From NCBI RefSeq assembly GCF_002836975.1, contig NZ_NIJK01000039.1:1-64000 (forward strand): a stretch of DNA of 64,000 nucleotides, read 5' to 3'. Each line of letters opens with the position of its first letter. Position 1 is the stretch's first letter. The stretch is from Shewanella indica (GTDB lineage Bacteria; Pseudomonadota; Gammaproteobacteria; Enterobacterales; Shewanellaceae). The notes below the pieces were generated by a model. It was not told where the DNA came from, ran no database searches, and saw nothing but the letters and a program-made list of their open reading frames with translations. Both the position numbers and the translations under genes were made by a program. This document shows positions 29,125-36,997 of the stretch, piece after piece.

Positions 29125-29179
29125 ACACAGCCTCGACTAGGCTTTGAAATACCCATCAAAGCTCAGTCGAGGTTGGTTA
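29040..29179 (+). repeat. 45-bp direct repeat spanning the RAYT translation start
   Basis: Exact 45-bp copies at 29040-29084 and 29135-29179, from GACTAGGCTTTG to GAGGTTGGTTA. The right copy ends at the first base of the RAYT start codon; the left copy is followed by ACAGG and has no start codon. Confidence 0.9.
29131..29172 (+). promoter_or_regulatory. REP-like hairpin containing the RAYT ribosome binding site
   Basis: Outer stem CCTCGACT / AGTCGAGG (8 bp), an A-C mismatch and a G-U pair, inner stem GCTTTG / CAAAGC (6 bp) and a 10-base loop. The final GAGG is the only plausible ribosome binding site, six bases before ATG at 29179, so the folded form would hide it. Confidence 0.7.
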
Positions 29180-30168
29180 TGACCACTGCCCGTCGCCAGT
29201 TGATAGATGCAGAAAGTACGCCCTTTTACCACGTGATTAACCGTTGCGTGAGAAGGGCGTTTTTGTGTGGTGAAGATGCACTGTCGGGGCGCAGTTACGA
29301 GCATAGACGTGGCTGGATAGTGGATAAAATCAGGCAGTTGTCGTCAATATTCTGCATCGACGTTTGCGCTTATGCGGTCATGAGTAATCACTACCATTTG
29401 GTGCTCAAAATCGACCTTGCAGCGCAACAATCGTTGTCGCCATTTGAAGTCATTGAGCGCTGGACAGGGCTCTTTAGTGGCAATCCTGTGGCGGCAAAGT
29501 TCCTCAAGGGCGATAGTCTCTCAGAAGGTGAGCGAATACTGTTGGATACGCTGATTAGCGATTGGCAGGAACGCCTTGGCAGTATCAGTTGGTTTATGCG
29601 CTGTTTAAACGAAGATATCGCCCGTAAGGCCAATCGAGAAGATGGCTGTAAGGGCGTATTCTGGGAAGGACGTTTTAAGTCGCAGGCATTGCTCGATGAA
29701 CAGGCGCTGCTGGCCTGCATGATGTATGTGGATTTAAATCCCATTCGCGCCGGTATTGCAGATTCGCTGCAAACTTCTGATTACACATCCATTCAGGAGC
29801 GTATAGAGGAAGTTGCTGAGCCAGCAACTGCCAACGCTTCAGTTAAGCTACTGCTGCAATTTGATGGTGCGACAATTGCCACCGAACAAAGCGGCATTCC
29901 GTTTCACTTTGCCGACTATCTGGAGCTGATTGATTGGACAGGCCGGGCGGTGCGGGAAGACAAGCGTGGCTATATTGCCTGTTCCAGTCCCAAACTACTG
30001 CTTGAGCTTGGTATCAGTGACGATGCCTGGATAACTTCCGCCAAGGAGTTTCGCCGTCAGTACAGTGGCATGAGTGGCCGATGGGATGCCATGTGTGCGA
30101 TGAAGGCCAAATATGGTGGTAAATGGTGCCGGGGTAAGCAACAAAGCCAAGCAATACATCCCCATTAA
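29179..30168 (+). CDS. REP-associated tyrosine transposase (RAYT, Y1/HUH family)
   Basis: This protein of about 329 residues has the HUH-type metal-binding motif HYH (about residues 71-73, in AVMSNHYHLVLKID) and the later helix ACMMYVDLNPIRAG, with the likely catalytic Tyr at about residue 183. These are the marks of IS200-like Y1 transposases of the RAYT branch. RAYTs are usually single-copy, vertically kept genes that mobilise or maintain short palindromic repeats rather than themselves. ATG at 29179 is preferred over TTG at 29173, with GAGG six bases upstream. It is surrounded by direct repeats on both sides. Confidence 0.88.
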   Translation: MTTARRQLIDAESTPFYHVINRCVRRAFLCGEDALSGRSYEHRRGWIVDKIRQLSSIFCIDVCAYAVMSNHYHLVLKIDLAAQQSLSPFEVIERWTGLFSGNPVAAKFLKGDSLSEGERILLDTLISDWQERLGSISWFMRCLNEDIARKANREDGCKGVFWEGRFKSQALLDEQALLACMMYVDLNPIRAGIADSLQTSDYTSIQERIEEVAEPATANASVKLLLQFDGATIATEQSGIPFHFADYLELIDWTGRAVREDKRGYIACSSPKLLLELGISDDAWITSAKEFRRQYSGMSGRWDAMCAMKAKYGGKWCRGKQQSQAIHPH

Positions 30169-30490
30169 CCTTAAACCCTTGGTGATTTTGCATAAACAGG
30201 CTTAAGCCTGCCGTTGGCATGCTTGGCAACCGCAGTTTTTGCATGAAGCACGCAGATTACTCATCTTAGAGAGTCTACTTCGAATCATTCATCGTCATTT
30301 ATAAGAGATTGAGACCGCAAGGTATGCTTCTCAGTCCGTAAAATGTTTAGGATGTCCTGTGGTTCTCTGTAAAATGTTTAGGATGTCCTGTGGTTCTCTC
30401 TTCCAGTGGTTCCGTCCTGTGGTTCTCTAGTGGTTCTCAACTATGCCACTACAGAACGACTCCCATAGATGGAGCAACGCCTCTGTAAGT
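30169..30490. other. gene-free region downstream of the RAYT gene
   Basis: About 320 bases holding a 14-bp palindrome CAGGCTTAAGCCTG (30197-30210) and a tandem repeat block (30338-30438). The end of the lysR frame follows at 30491. No gene is visible. Confidence 0.6.
30338..30438 (+). repeat. 31-bp tandem repeat downstream of the RAYT gene
   Basis: Two exact, directly adjacent 31-bp copies, GTAAAATG...GGTTCTCT, lie at 30338-30368 and 30369-30399. A truncated copy (GTCCTGTGGTTCTCT) is at 30414-30428 and a remnant (TGGTTCTC) at 30431-30438. GGATGTCCTGT inside each copy is nearly the reverse complement of ACAGGACAGCC in the left-hand repeats. Confidence 0.9.
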
Positions 30491-31375
30491 TTAACTCACT
30501 GACCTATGGATATATTTTCGGATCCCGTTGGCAAGACGGCGTGTGGCTTCATTGGTTTCGGCTTCAGGTTGTAAATGGAGTGCAATTTCCGTCATGGGTA
30601 GCGTGGGCATTCCATGCTCAGATGTCAGGATCTGCAAGCCTGAAGGCACCATGGAAGGAGTGAGGATCGTCACAGCAAGCCCCGCTCTGACAGCAGCAGT
30701 TAACCCTGACAGACTGGCACTCGTATAGGCGATCCGCCACGGAATACCTGCACTCTTGAGCGCATCGATCCCTCGTTGACGAAAAATACAGAGCCCATCT
30801 TTCGAGACCGCCAGCGGCAGAGGTTGCCGTTTTTGGATCTCAAGTCGGTCTGCACCGACCCAGACGGTCTGCTCTTGGCAGAGCACTTCACCACCCGGAC
30901 TTTTAGGTTGTCGAGTGGTGATGGCTAAATCGAGCATTTTCGCCTGCATCTGATCGAGCAACTCGACACTCAATCCACAATAAACCTGTAGCTCTACATC
31001 TGGAAAGCGACGCTCAAACTCCGACAAGACCGTTGGCATATAGACTAAATAATCATCGGGGATCCCCAGCCGCACGCTCCCATCGATCCTCGGCTCAACG
31101 ATATCTTGCCATGCCAATGCATTTTGGCTGAGCAATCGCCTAGCGTGCAGTAAGACCTTCCGTCCCACTGGGGTCGGGAACGGGATCCGCTGACCTTTCT
31201 CTAGCAGAGGCGTTCCAACCTGACTTTCGAGCCGTTTCACATGAGCACTGATGGTGGACTGTGCCAGATGCAAGGCTTCAGCAGCAGCAGTAAAACCTTG
31301 GCTATCGATCACTTGCACAAAGGTTTTGAGCAGCACCAAATCAAAAGGACGACTTTTCAACGGTTCTATTATCAC
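30491..31375 (-). CDS. LysR-family regulator, divergent to betT
   Basis: This 294-residue protein has an N-terminal winged helix-turn-helix (FDLVLLKTFVQVIDSQGFTAAAEALHLAQSTISAHVKRLE) and a periplasmic-binding-protein-like effector domain (from about residue 95). It is read away from the BCCT transporter, with 271 bases between them that contain phased repeats, so it probably controls betT. The start is uncertain: GTG at 31375 gives the longest frame; TTG at 31360 also fits the family N-terminus; neither has a strong ribosome binding site. Codon use here differs from the flanking genes. Confidence 0.88.
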   Translation of the reverse strand: MIIEPLKSRPFDLVLLKTFVQVIDSQGFTAAAEALHLAQSTISAHVKRLESQVGTPLLEKGQRIPFPTPVGRKVLLHARRLLSQNALAWQDIVEPRIDGSVRLGIPDDYLVYMPTVLSEFERRFPDVELQVYCGLSVELLDQMQAKMLDLAITTRQPKSPGGEVLCQEQTVWVGADRLEIQKRQPLPLAVSKDGLCIFRQRGIDALKSAGIPWRIAYTSASLSGLTAAVRAGLAVTILTPSMVPSGLQILTSEHGMPTLPMTEIALHLQPEAETNEATRRLANGIRKYIHRSVS

Positions 31376-31376
31376 G

Positions 31377-31436
31377 TTTCATAATACTTCTATCAGAAAT
31401 TATTGTTTTCATAATATCGGCTCATCTTTCACAATA
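31377..31436. promoter_or_regulatory. three phased direct repeats TTTCAYAATA in the lysR-betT gap
   Basis: TTTCATAATA at 31377-31386 and 31407-31416 and TTTCACAATA at 31427-31436. The spacings of 30 and 20 bases put all copies on the same face of the helix. They are candidates for LysR binding sites controlling lysR and betT. Confidence 0.5.
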
Positions 31437-31647
31437 CCAGCCATATGAAACAAGCCGCCCTTCGCCCTGAACCACATGTTTTCGCCAGCACTCACAATCG
31501 TGAATAGGTTTTCACGTTCACGTTTGCTGCATCGTCCATATTTGCCCACCTTTTCAGCATCTCATCGACGCAAGCTCGGCGCACAAGAGCAGATCAGGCT
31601 GCGAAGCGACCATCCACCAACAATAAGGTGAATCAAGCCATCTGATT

Positions 31648-33651
31648 ATGAGTAATCCAACTGAAGTCACGAAACCCCGTATGGCGGGGATCAACCCACC
31701 TGTTTTTTATCCATCCGCAGGACTCATTGTCCTGTTCGTCTTATTTACCATCGCGATGCCTGAAACCGCAGGCCGTTGGTTTGGTTCGCTCCAATCATGG
31801 ATCATTGAGACATTTGGATGGTTTTATCTCCTCTCAATGGGGTTTTACCTGATTGTCACACTGATCCTCGCGTTTAGCCGATTTGGGAAAATCAAACTGG
31901 GACCAGACCACAGCAAACCCGAATATAGCTCTCGCTCGTGGTTTGCGATGCTGTTCTCCGCTGGGATGGGGATAGGATTAATATTCTATGGGGTGGCCGA
32001 GCCCATCTTTCACTTTGCAAACCCACCAGAGGGTGAGCCGCAAACCGTTGAGGCTGCACGTCAGGCGATGACCCACACCTTCTTCCACTGGGGTGTCCAT
32101 GCCTGGGGCGTTTACGCCATTGTGGCCCTGGCGTTGGGCTATTTTAGTTTTCGTCATGGTTTGCCACTGCGGATCAGCTCAGCACTCTACCCGATCATCG
32201 GCAAACGAATTTACGGCCCGATTGGGTATGCCGTTGATATTTTAGCGGTCTTTGGAACCATGTTTGGGATCGCAACCTCCCTTGGACTGGGCGTGTTACA
32301 GATCAATTCCGGCTTAAACTATCTGTTTGAGATCCCCTTTGGCACGCTCACCCAATTGGTTCTCATCGCGATTGTAACCGTCATGGCAACCCTCTCGGTG
32401 GTGACCGGATTGGATAATGGGATCCGCCGTTTATCGGAGTGGAACCTAAATCTTGCTGCCGTGTTACTGATCTTCGTGGCCATCACGGGCCCCACACTCT
32501 TTATTTTCCAGTCACTGGCCCAGAATGTCGGGAGCTACATCTCCTCGCTGGTCGAAATGACTTTCAATAGCTATGCCTACATCAACAGTGACAAAACCAA
32601 CTCTTTTTTAGGCGGATGGACGCTGTTCTATTGGGCCTGGTTCATTGCTTGGTCACCCTTTGTCGGCATGTTCGTGGCCAGAATTTCACGCGGACGGACC
32701 ATCAAAGAGTTTGTCTTGGGTGTCTTATTTGTGCCTGTCGGGGTCACGATTATTTGGCTGACGGTCTTTGGGAATACGGCGCTGCACGGTATCATGACAG
32801 AGCGCATGCCGCAGTTGGTTGAGCAAGTGTTTGCGAATACCCCAACTTCTCTGTTTCGCTTCTTAGATACCTTACCCCTCGCTAGCATCTCGTCGGTGGT
32901 TGCTACCCTGTTGATTTTTACTTTCTTTGTGACGTCTTCCGATTCAGGCTCTCTGGTCATTGACACCTTAACTGCCAAAGATGGCGATGAGACACCCGCA
33001 AAACAGCGGATCTTTTGGGCTGTTTCTGAAGGTCTAGTGGCTGCGGCATTGATTTTAGCCGGGGGGCAGAATGTCCTTTCTGCTTTACAAGCGGCCTCGT
33101 TAGCTTCTGCACTGCCTTTTGCCCCTGTGTTAATTCTGGTTGGCTTTGGACTACTGAAGTCACTCAGACAAGAGATGGTCAAAATTGATAGTGCCCATCA
33201 CCTCAATCAAGCGACACCGAGTACTTTAGCGCGGATCCAGGAGATCGGCTGGCAGCAACATCTAGAGCAACTCATCACGATCCCAGAGAAAACAGAAGTG
33301 CTACAGTTTTTACAACATGACATTATGGCGGTGATGCATGAAGTGGCCGATGTCTTCAAACAAAACGGGATCAACACACACATCACATCACATGAACACG
33401 CGTGTTCGTTGATGGTTGACCACGGAGATGAACGTAACTTTGTCTATGGTGCTTGGGCACGAGAAGCGAGCATTCCGTCCTTTATTGGCGAACGTAGTCA
33501 ATCTCGTCCCAAATCGCAGTTATACATTGAAGTCTATTTGAATGAAGGCGCTCAGCAATACAACATCTGTGGTTACAACCGCAATCAACTGATTGCTGAT
33601 ATTCTTGACCAATATGAGAAACATCTTCATTTCCTCAATCGGGTACGTTAG
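31648..33651 (+). CDS. betT: BCCT-family choline/betaine transporter (BetT-like)
   Basis: This 667-residue protein has about 12 membrane helices over residues 20-505 and a long cytosolic C-terminal domain (about 160 residues), like BetT. The family glycine motif GMGIGLIFYGVAEP is at about residues 106-119, and the Trp-rich helix 8 segment GWTLFYWAWFIAWSPFVGMF marks the quaternary-ammonium site. It would import choline or a related compound with protons or sodium for osmoprotection. The C-terminal domain senses osmolarity in relatives. No betAB genes are in the window. A terminator follows at 33661. Confidence 0.92.
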   Translation: MSNPTEVTKPRMAGINPPVFYPSAGLIVLFVLFTIAMPETAGRWFGSLQSWIIETFGWFYLLSMGFYLIVTLILAFSRFGKIKLGPDHSKPEYSSRSWFAMLFSAGMGIGLIFYGVAEPIFHFANPPEGEPQTVEAARQAMTHTFFHWGVHAWGVYAIVALALGYFSFRHGLPLRISSALYPIIGKRIYGPIGYAVDILAVFGTMFGIATSLGLGVLQINSGLNYLFEIPFGTLTQLVLIAIVTVMATLSVVTGLDNGIRRLSEWNLNLAAVLLIFVAITGPTLFIFQSLAQNVGSYISSLVEMTFNSYAYINSDKTNSFLGGWTLFYWAWFIAWSPFVGMFVARISRGRTIKEFVLGVLFVPVGVTIIWLTVFGNTALHGIMTERMPQLVEQVFANTPTSLFRFLDTLPLASISSVVATLLIFTFFVTSSDSGSLVIDTLTAKDGDETPAKQRIFWAVSEGLVAAALILAGGQNVLSALQAASLASALPFAPVLILVGFGLLKSLRQEMVKIDSAHHLNQATPSTLARIQEIGWQQHLEQLITIPEKTEVLQFLQHDIMAVMHEVADVFKQNGINTHITSHEHACSLMVDHGDERNFVYGAWAREASIPSFIGERSQSRPKSQLYIEVYLNEGAQQYNICGYNRNQLIADILDQYEKHLHFLNRVR

Positions 33652-33660
33652 TTCCCTTTG

Positions 33661-33686
33661 CCCGAGATGAACACATCTCGGGCTTT
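33661..33686 (+). terminator. intrinsic terminator after betT
   Basis: A 9-bp stem CCCGAGATG / CATCTCGGG with loop AACA is followed by CTTTG. It stands nine bases behind the stop codon. Confidence 0.8.
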
Positions 33687-33741
33687 GCCGCGGGAGGTAG
33701 TCTCTCCGAAAATAACCGCAGCAATAAGTAGAATTTTCTCT

Positions 33742-33806
33742 GACCTCTCCCCACGGGCCAGCTAAAGCTGTTCAAATTTATTCCGGATAAATTTGTGGGA
33801 AAGGTC
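33742..33806. repeat. compound palindrome 1
   Basis: The outer imperfect arms GACCTCTCCCCAC and GTGGGAAAGGTC enclose an inner perfect 9-bp stem CAAATTTAT / ATAAATTTG (33773-33795). Confidence 0.6.
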
Positions 33807-33848
33807 ATAGGTATACACCTAATTCCCAGGCTCAGGCGGAACTGTGAC

Positions 33849-33930
33849 CGTCGAAAACAGGGCCGAATTTTGTTCCCGACAAATTCGGCATTTCTTACGT
33901 CCTTGTAGGTCAGATGTTTTCGTCGAGGCT
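33849..33930. repeat. compound palindrome 2
   Basis: An inner 9-bp stem GCCGAATTT / AAATTCGGC (33862-33889) lies inside imperfect outer arms of the type CGTCGAAAACA / TGTTTTCGTCG. The design is the same as in palindrome 1, with different sequence. Confidence 0.5.
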
Positions 33931-33966
33931 ACTATCGAATTTGTTCCAGACAGATGTCGGCATACA

Positions 33967-33993
33967 CCCCATCCATGGAGATAAGGGATGGGG
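33967..33993. repeat. short inverted repeat CCCCATCC/GGATGGGG
   Basis: A perfect 8-bp stem with an 11-base loop in the same gene-free stretch. It has no T tract, so it is not a typical terminator. Confidence 0.5.
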
Positions 33994-34360
33994 TCACAAC
34001 AACTTCCCAGTTTAACGGCCAGCTCACCATCCATGACTCGCGTTCGAAAGCATGTTACAGCGCAGCTCTCGTCATGTCACAGGATCGCCTGTGCCAAAAG
34101 GACCGTTCTCGGACGTCCTGTCCTTCACGGCATTCGAGCTTCCTGCCCATCCGCACCGCAGGTGATGGGTTATTGCTTAGCGGGAAGCTAAATCCAAGTT
34201 GGTTGGCTTAAAACAACGATAGCTACATCACCAACTCAATGTTTTTAAAAGAGAAAACTATCAGAGAACAAAATCATTAATTTGAAGCGCCTGAATCGGC
34301 AGAGGATGGGTTCTAAAAAAGCTTGAGACTTATGCAAGCAGGCACAAGAAGAAAATGCTG

Positions 34361-34436
<76 letters not shown>

Positions 34437-34489
34437 GCCAGTGATTATACTGGTTTTCACCCGGATGAAAAGGCTTTGGATTTAATTGC

Positions 34490-35647
34490 TTAAATCTTAA
34501 TCGCGATGTCATTCACCTGAATGTTAAGGGCGGCATTTTCACCACTGAGCACTGCGATGGCACTTTCCTCTGTGACTTGAACTATGGTGATTTTCGCCCG
34601 GGTTTCTCCGGCCACGGCGCGCATCTGGTTCATGCGGTCGGGCAGGTTTTGTTGCAGCACTATTTGGAACTGATCACCCACGCGGATGCCGTTGCGTCGC
34701 CCCAGGTTGAGTATCACTCTATCTTGTTGGCGCACGACTATCTGTGCCAGCAGCGGTCTGCAGGCCAGTGCCATATCGATATCTTTACTGGCATTGGCCA
34801 GCACCTTGTCTATGGCTTGTCCATAACTGGCGCGCCAGAATCTGTCGCTGTTGGGAGGGACGGATTCATTTTTGGCAAACTCCCAGGGGGCAGAAATGCT
34901 GTAGTTCTGATACCAGATCTGTTCGCCGCTGATCCCATGATAGAGGCTGAGTTGCAACTGAAATAGCCGCTGCGGCTCGTTGTCCCATAGGCCCATAAAG
35001 CCGGATTCGACCGGTTCGGTGGAGATATCTATGATTTGCGGCAGCAACAGATATTGGCTGTCGGTAATTTCACTTATCCAGGTCGGCAGGCGGTAGCCGC
35101 GGATATTGATAAGCTCCTCTTTGATATCCAGCCGCTCGTTGGCGTGCAGGTGAGCAAAGCTGGTGGAGGATTGTTTATCCAGCGTTGCTGCTATCCGTTC
35201 GGACAGGCTTCGCTGGAAGTTTTCCAACTGACCATAACGCAGTTGGCTTCTGTCTTTAATGGCGGCCTGGGGGACCAGGATAGCGGCCTTGATGGCTGAG
35301 CTTTGGCACTTGTTATCCGGGCCGTCGAGAATATCGAGCCGCATAACCACTTTGAGCTTGTCTCCCTGGCGCATTTCGCTGACCAGTTCGACACTGCTTA
35401 TCTGCGCCTGGCTGGAGAGGCTGAAATCGTTTTGGGTCAAGCGCCCCTGGCTGACACTCTGGGTCGATTGAAAACTGCCACCACGGGAGAGCAGTGCCAT
35501 GTTGATGGCGTTGTCCATTGCCGCTTCCCGTGCCTGGGTTAGATTGCCATTGATTATTTTGGCTTCACCTCGGGCCTCGGTCCACTCTGCCATGGCGTTG
35601 AGGCTGATGCCCAGCAACGGCAGCCAGAACAAGGGGCACAATCTCAT
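34490..35647 (-). CDS. flgT: flagellar assembly protein FlgT
   Basis: This 385-residue protein has a signal peptide (MRLCPLFWLPLLGISLNAMA) followed by the FlgT N-terminal domain (EWTEARGEAKIINGNLTQAREAAM). FlgT forms the H-ring around the flagellar basal body of Vibrio-type polar flagella and helps stator assembly in the periplasm. The C-terminal part (GRRNGIRVGDQFQIV) matches the FlgT C-domain. Starting at 35647 puts GAGGAA eight bases upstream; a longer frame adds 25 residues without signal features. It is divergent from flgOP, as in Vibrio and other Shewanella. Confidence 0.92.
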   Translation of the reverse strand: MRLCPLFWLPLLGISLNAMAEWTEARGEAKIINGNLTQAREAAMDNAINMALLSRGGSFQSTQSVSQGRLTQNDFSLSSQAQISSVELVSEMRQGDKLKVVMRLDILDGPDNKCQSSAIKAAILVPQAAIKDRSQLRYGQLENFQRSLSERIAATLDKQSSTSFAHLHANERLDIKEELINIRGYRLPTWISEITDSQYLLLPQIIDISTEPVESGFMGLWDNEPQRLFQLQLSLYHGISGEQIWYQNYSISAPWEFAKNESVPPNSDRFWRASYGQAIDKVLANASKDIDMALACRPLLAQIVVRQQDRVILNLGRRNGIRVGDQFQIVLQQNLPDRMNQMRAVAGETRAKITIVQVTEESAIAVLSGENAALNIQVNDIAIKI

Positions 35648-35727
35648 AAGGCGGTTCCTCAAAATGGAAGTCAGGGTGACGGAATTTTGCCGCCACTTAA
35701 GTTGGTATCGCTTGGTATTCAAATTTT

Positions 35728-35862
35728 ATGCCAGAGCAAGGCAGGGGGGACTGTGTTATTTGTGAATGCCAGGCTAAAGAACGGCAAGCATTTGCCGATA
35801 AAGCCAAAGAAGCTTTCGACAAACCTTGTTGTCTGAAAGAGCAAGGCTGGATAAATAAGTAA
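35728..35862 (+). CDS. doubtful 44-residue Cys-rich reading frame
   Basis: An ATG-started frame encodes 44 residues with five Cys (CVICEC near residues 9-14 and PCC near residues 33-35), the spacing of a small metal-binding protein. There is no ribosome binding site before the ATG and no known relative. It may be a gene fragment or chance. Confidence 0.2.
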   Translation: MPEQGRGDCVICECQAKERQAFADKAKEAFDKPCCLKEQGWINK

Positions 35863-36213
35863 TACAAGTGGTTCGGCCATTTTATGTCAGTTACTACGGC
35901 CAATGAGATGCTCAATTAGGCTTATTTCTCAAAGTTGTTAAACACGACTAAACCAGAGAACTCGCCGGTGGACGCTGAGGGCTAAGGAAGGTGCGAATAA
36001 GTTCTCGTGGCACTTTCTTGATGTAGGGAATAGGTTGCTGTGTGGCTTACGGGCCTGCCTGCTGTGTTGTGCTTCTTGCAAAGGCCTGGGGGCATTTGCC
36101 GTTGCATCCAGACCTGTACGCCGGAGCAGAGCACATATGGGGGCTTGTTCGCACTTTCCCTAAGTTCTTGGTTGGTATTTTATTTGCATAGTTTTAATGC
36201 AAATAAAAAGAGC

Positions 36214-36231
36214 TTGGCATTATTGGTGCTG
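36214..36231 (+). promoter_or_regulatory. sigma-54 (-24/-12) promoter candidate for flgOP
   Basis: TTGGCATTATTGGTGCTG has the required GG-N10-GC spacing and a good -24 half. It lies about 160 bases before flgO. Confidence 0.5.
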
Positions 36232-36388
36232 ACGATGTTACCGACACTATTACTGTCTGCAACGTCCTTGGGTCAATCCTGCAGGTGTTGTATGACTGAC
36301 TAAGTAGAATAAGCCTGCTGGTTCAAGGTTTACGTCAGGCTCCTGAATGAAGTTAACAGCCCACTCCGGCAACAGTGAGACGGATATT

Positions 36389-36997
36389 ATGTATAAAGCC
36401 CTGTGTATATTGCCTTTACTTCTGCTGTCTGCCTGCAGTACGACATCACAGCAACCGCAAGCTGAGTTCAAGCCGCAACAAGCACCAGTCAATCTATTGG
36501 CACATCAGTTGGTGGATGAATTGGTAATCCATAATGATGCTCTCAAACCGACTCAGCCGCTATTGGTGATGACGCCTGCGATGGTGGAGGATATGCAAGG
36601 CAGTAACGCACTGGCCTCACAGCTACAGCAGAGCTTAATGACGGCTTTTCATCAGCGCGGCTTTAATCTGGTGGATTTGAACCTGGCCGAAGCGGTGCGG
36701 GTAACGCCACAGGGGGATTTTATTCTTACCCGCGACTGGCAACAATTGCCGACGGATATTGCGGTGGATCATGTACTGGTCACCAGCATGAGCCAGGCTA
36801 AAGGTGAGATCTTGTTCAACAGTCGGATTGTTAACGTCAATAACAATCGGGTGCTTTCGACGGCCGGGGCGCGGGTGCTTGAGGCGCAACTACCGGGTTA
36901 TCTGGCGCCATCCCACAAGGTGGTGTCAAAAGAAGGCCTGCTTTATCGCTATGAAAACCGCGGAGAAGATAAGAGTCGGATAGTGGGAGACAAGTAA
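36389..36997 (+). CDS. flgO: FlgO-family outer-membrane flagellar lipoprotein
   Basis: This 202-residue protein has a lipoprotein signal MYKALCILPLLLLSAC. The mature part contains the FlgO block LLVMTPAMVEDMQGSNALASQLQQSLMTAFHQRGFNLVD. FlgO, with FlgP and FlgT, stabilises the sheathed or polar flagellum at the outer membrane. ATG at 36389 is preferred because it begins the signal peptide and GAGACGG stands upstream; 14 extra codons are possible before it. The stop overlaps the flgP start by one base. Confidence 0.9.
   Translation: MYKALCILPLLLLSACSTTSQQPQAEFKPQQAPVNLLAHQLVDELVIHNDALKPTQPLLVMTPAMVEDMQGSNALASQLQQSLMTAFHQRGFNLVDLNLAEAVRVTPQGDFILTRDWQQLPTDIAVDHVLVTSMSQAKGEILFNSRIVNVNNNRVLSTAGARVLEAQLPGYLAPSHKVVSKEGLLYRYENRGEDKSRIVGDK

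Larger units (their letters stand above)
28373..29178. other. gene-free, repeat-bearing region before the RAYT gene
   Basis: About 800 bases. Between 28373 and 28920 I see no credible gene; the minus-strand frame at 28429-28680 is Cys-rich only because of a GCATCGAAAA-like repeat near 28560. From 28928 onward the DNA consists of direct repeats linked to the transposase, listed separately. Confidence 0.6.
33687..34360. other. gene-free, palindrome-rich region beside tRNA-Arg
   Basis: About 670 bases without a convincing gene. Inverted repeats found here include GACCT...AGGTC arms at 33742-33806 with an inner CAAATTTAT/ATAAATTTG stem, TAGGTATACACCTA at 33808-33821, GCCGAATTT/AAATTCGGC at 33862-33889, and CCCCATCC/GGATGGGG at 33967-33993. 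They look like remnants of a non-coding mobile or MITE-like repeat. Confidence 0.55.
35648..36388. other. gap between flgT and flgO
   Basis: About 740 bases. It holds the divergent promoters; a sigma-54-like element for flgO is at 36214. A 44-codon frame at 35728-35862 is listed separately as doubtful. Nothing else recognisable was found in 35863-36200. Confidence 0.5.

Noticed and set aside
33661-34360. Integron attC sites among the palindromes beside tRNA-Arg
   Set aside because: No attC core motifs, no integrase gene and no gene cassettes in between.
36015-36031. TGGCACTTTCTTGATG as a sigma-54 promoter before flgO
   Set aside because: The -12 element does not fall at GG-N10-GC; the spacing is one base short. 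The element at 36214 fits better.
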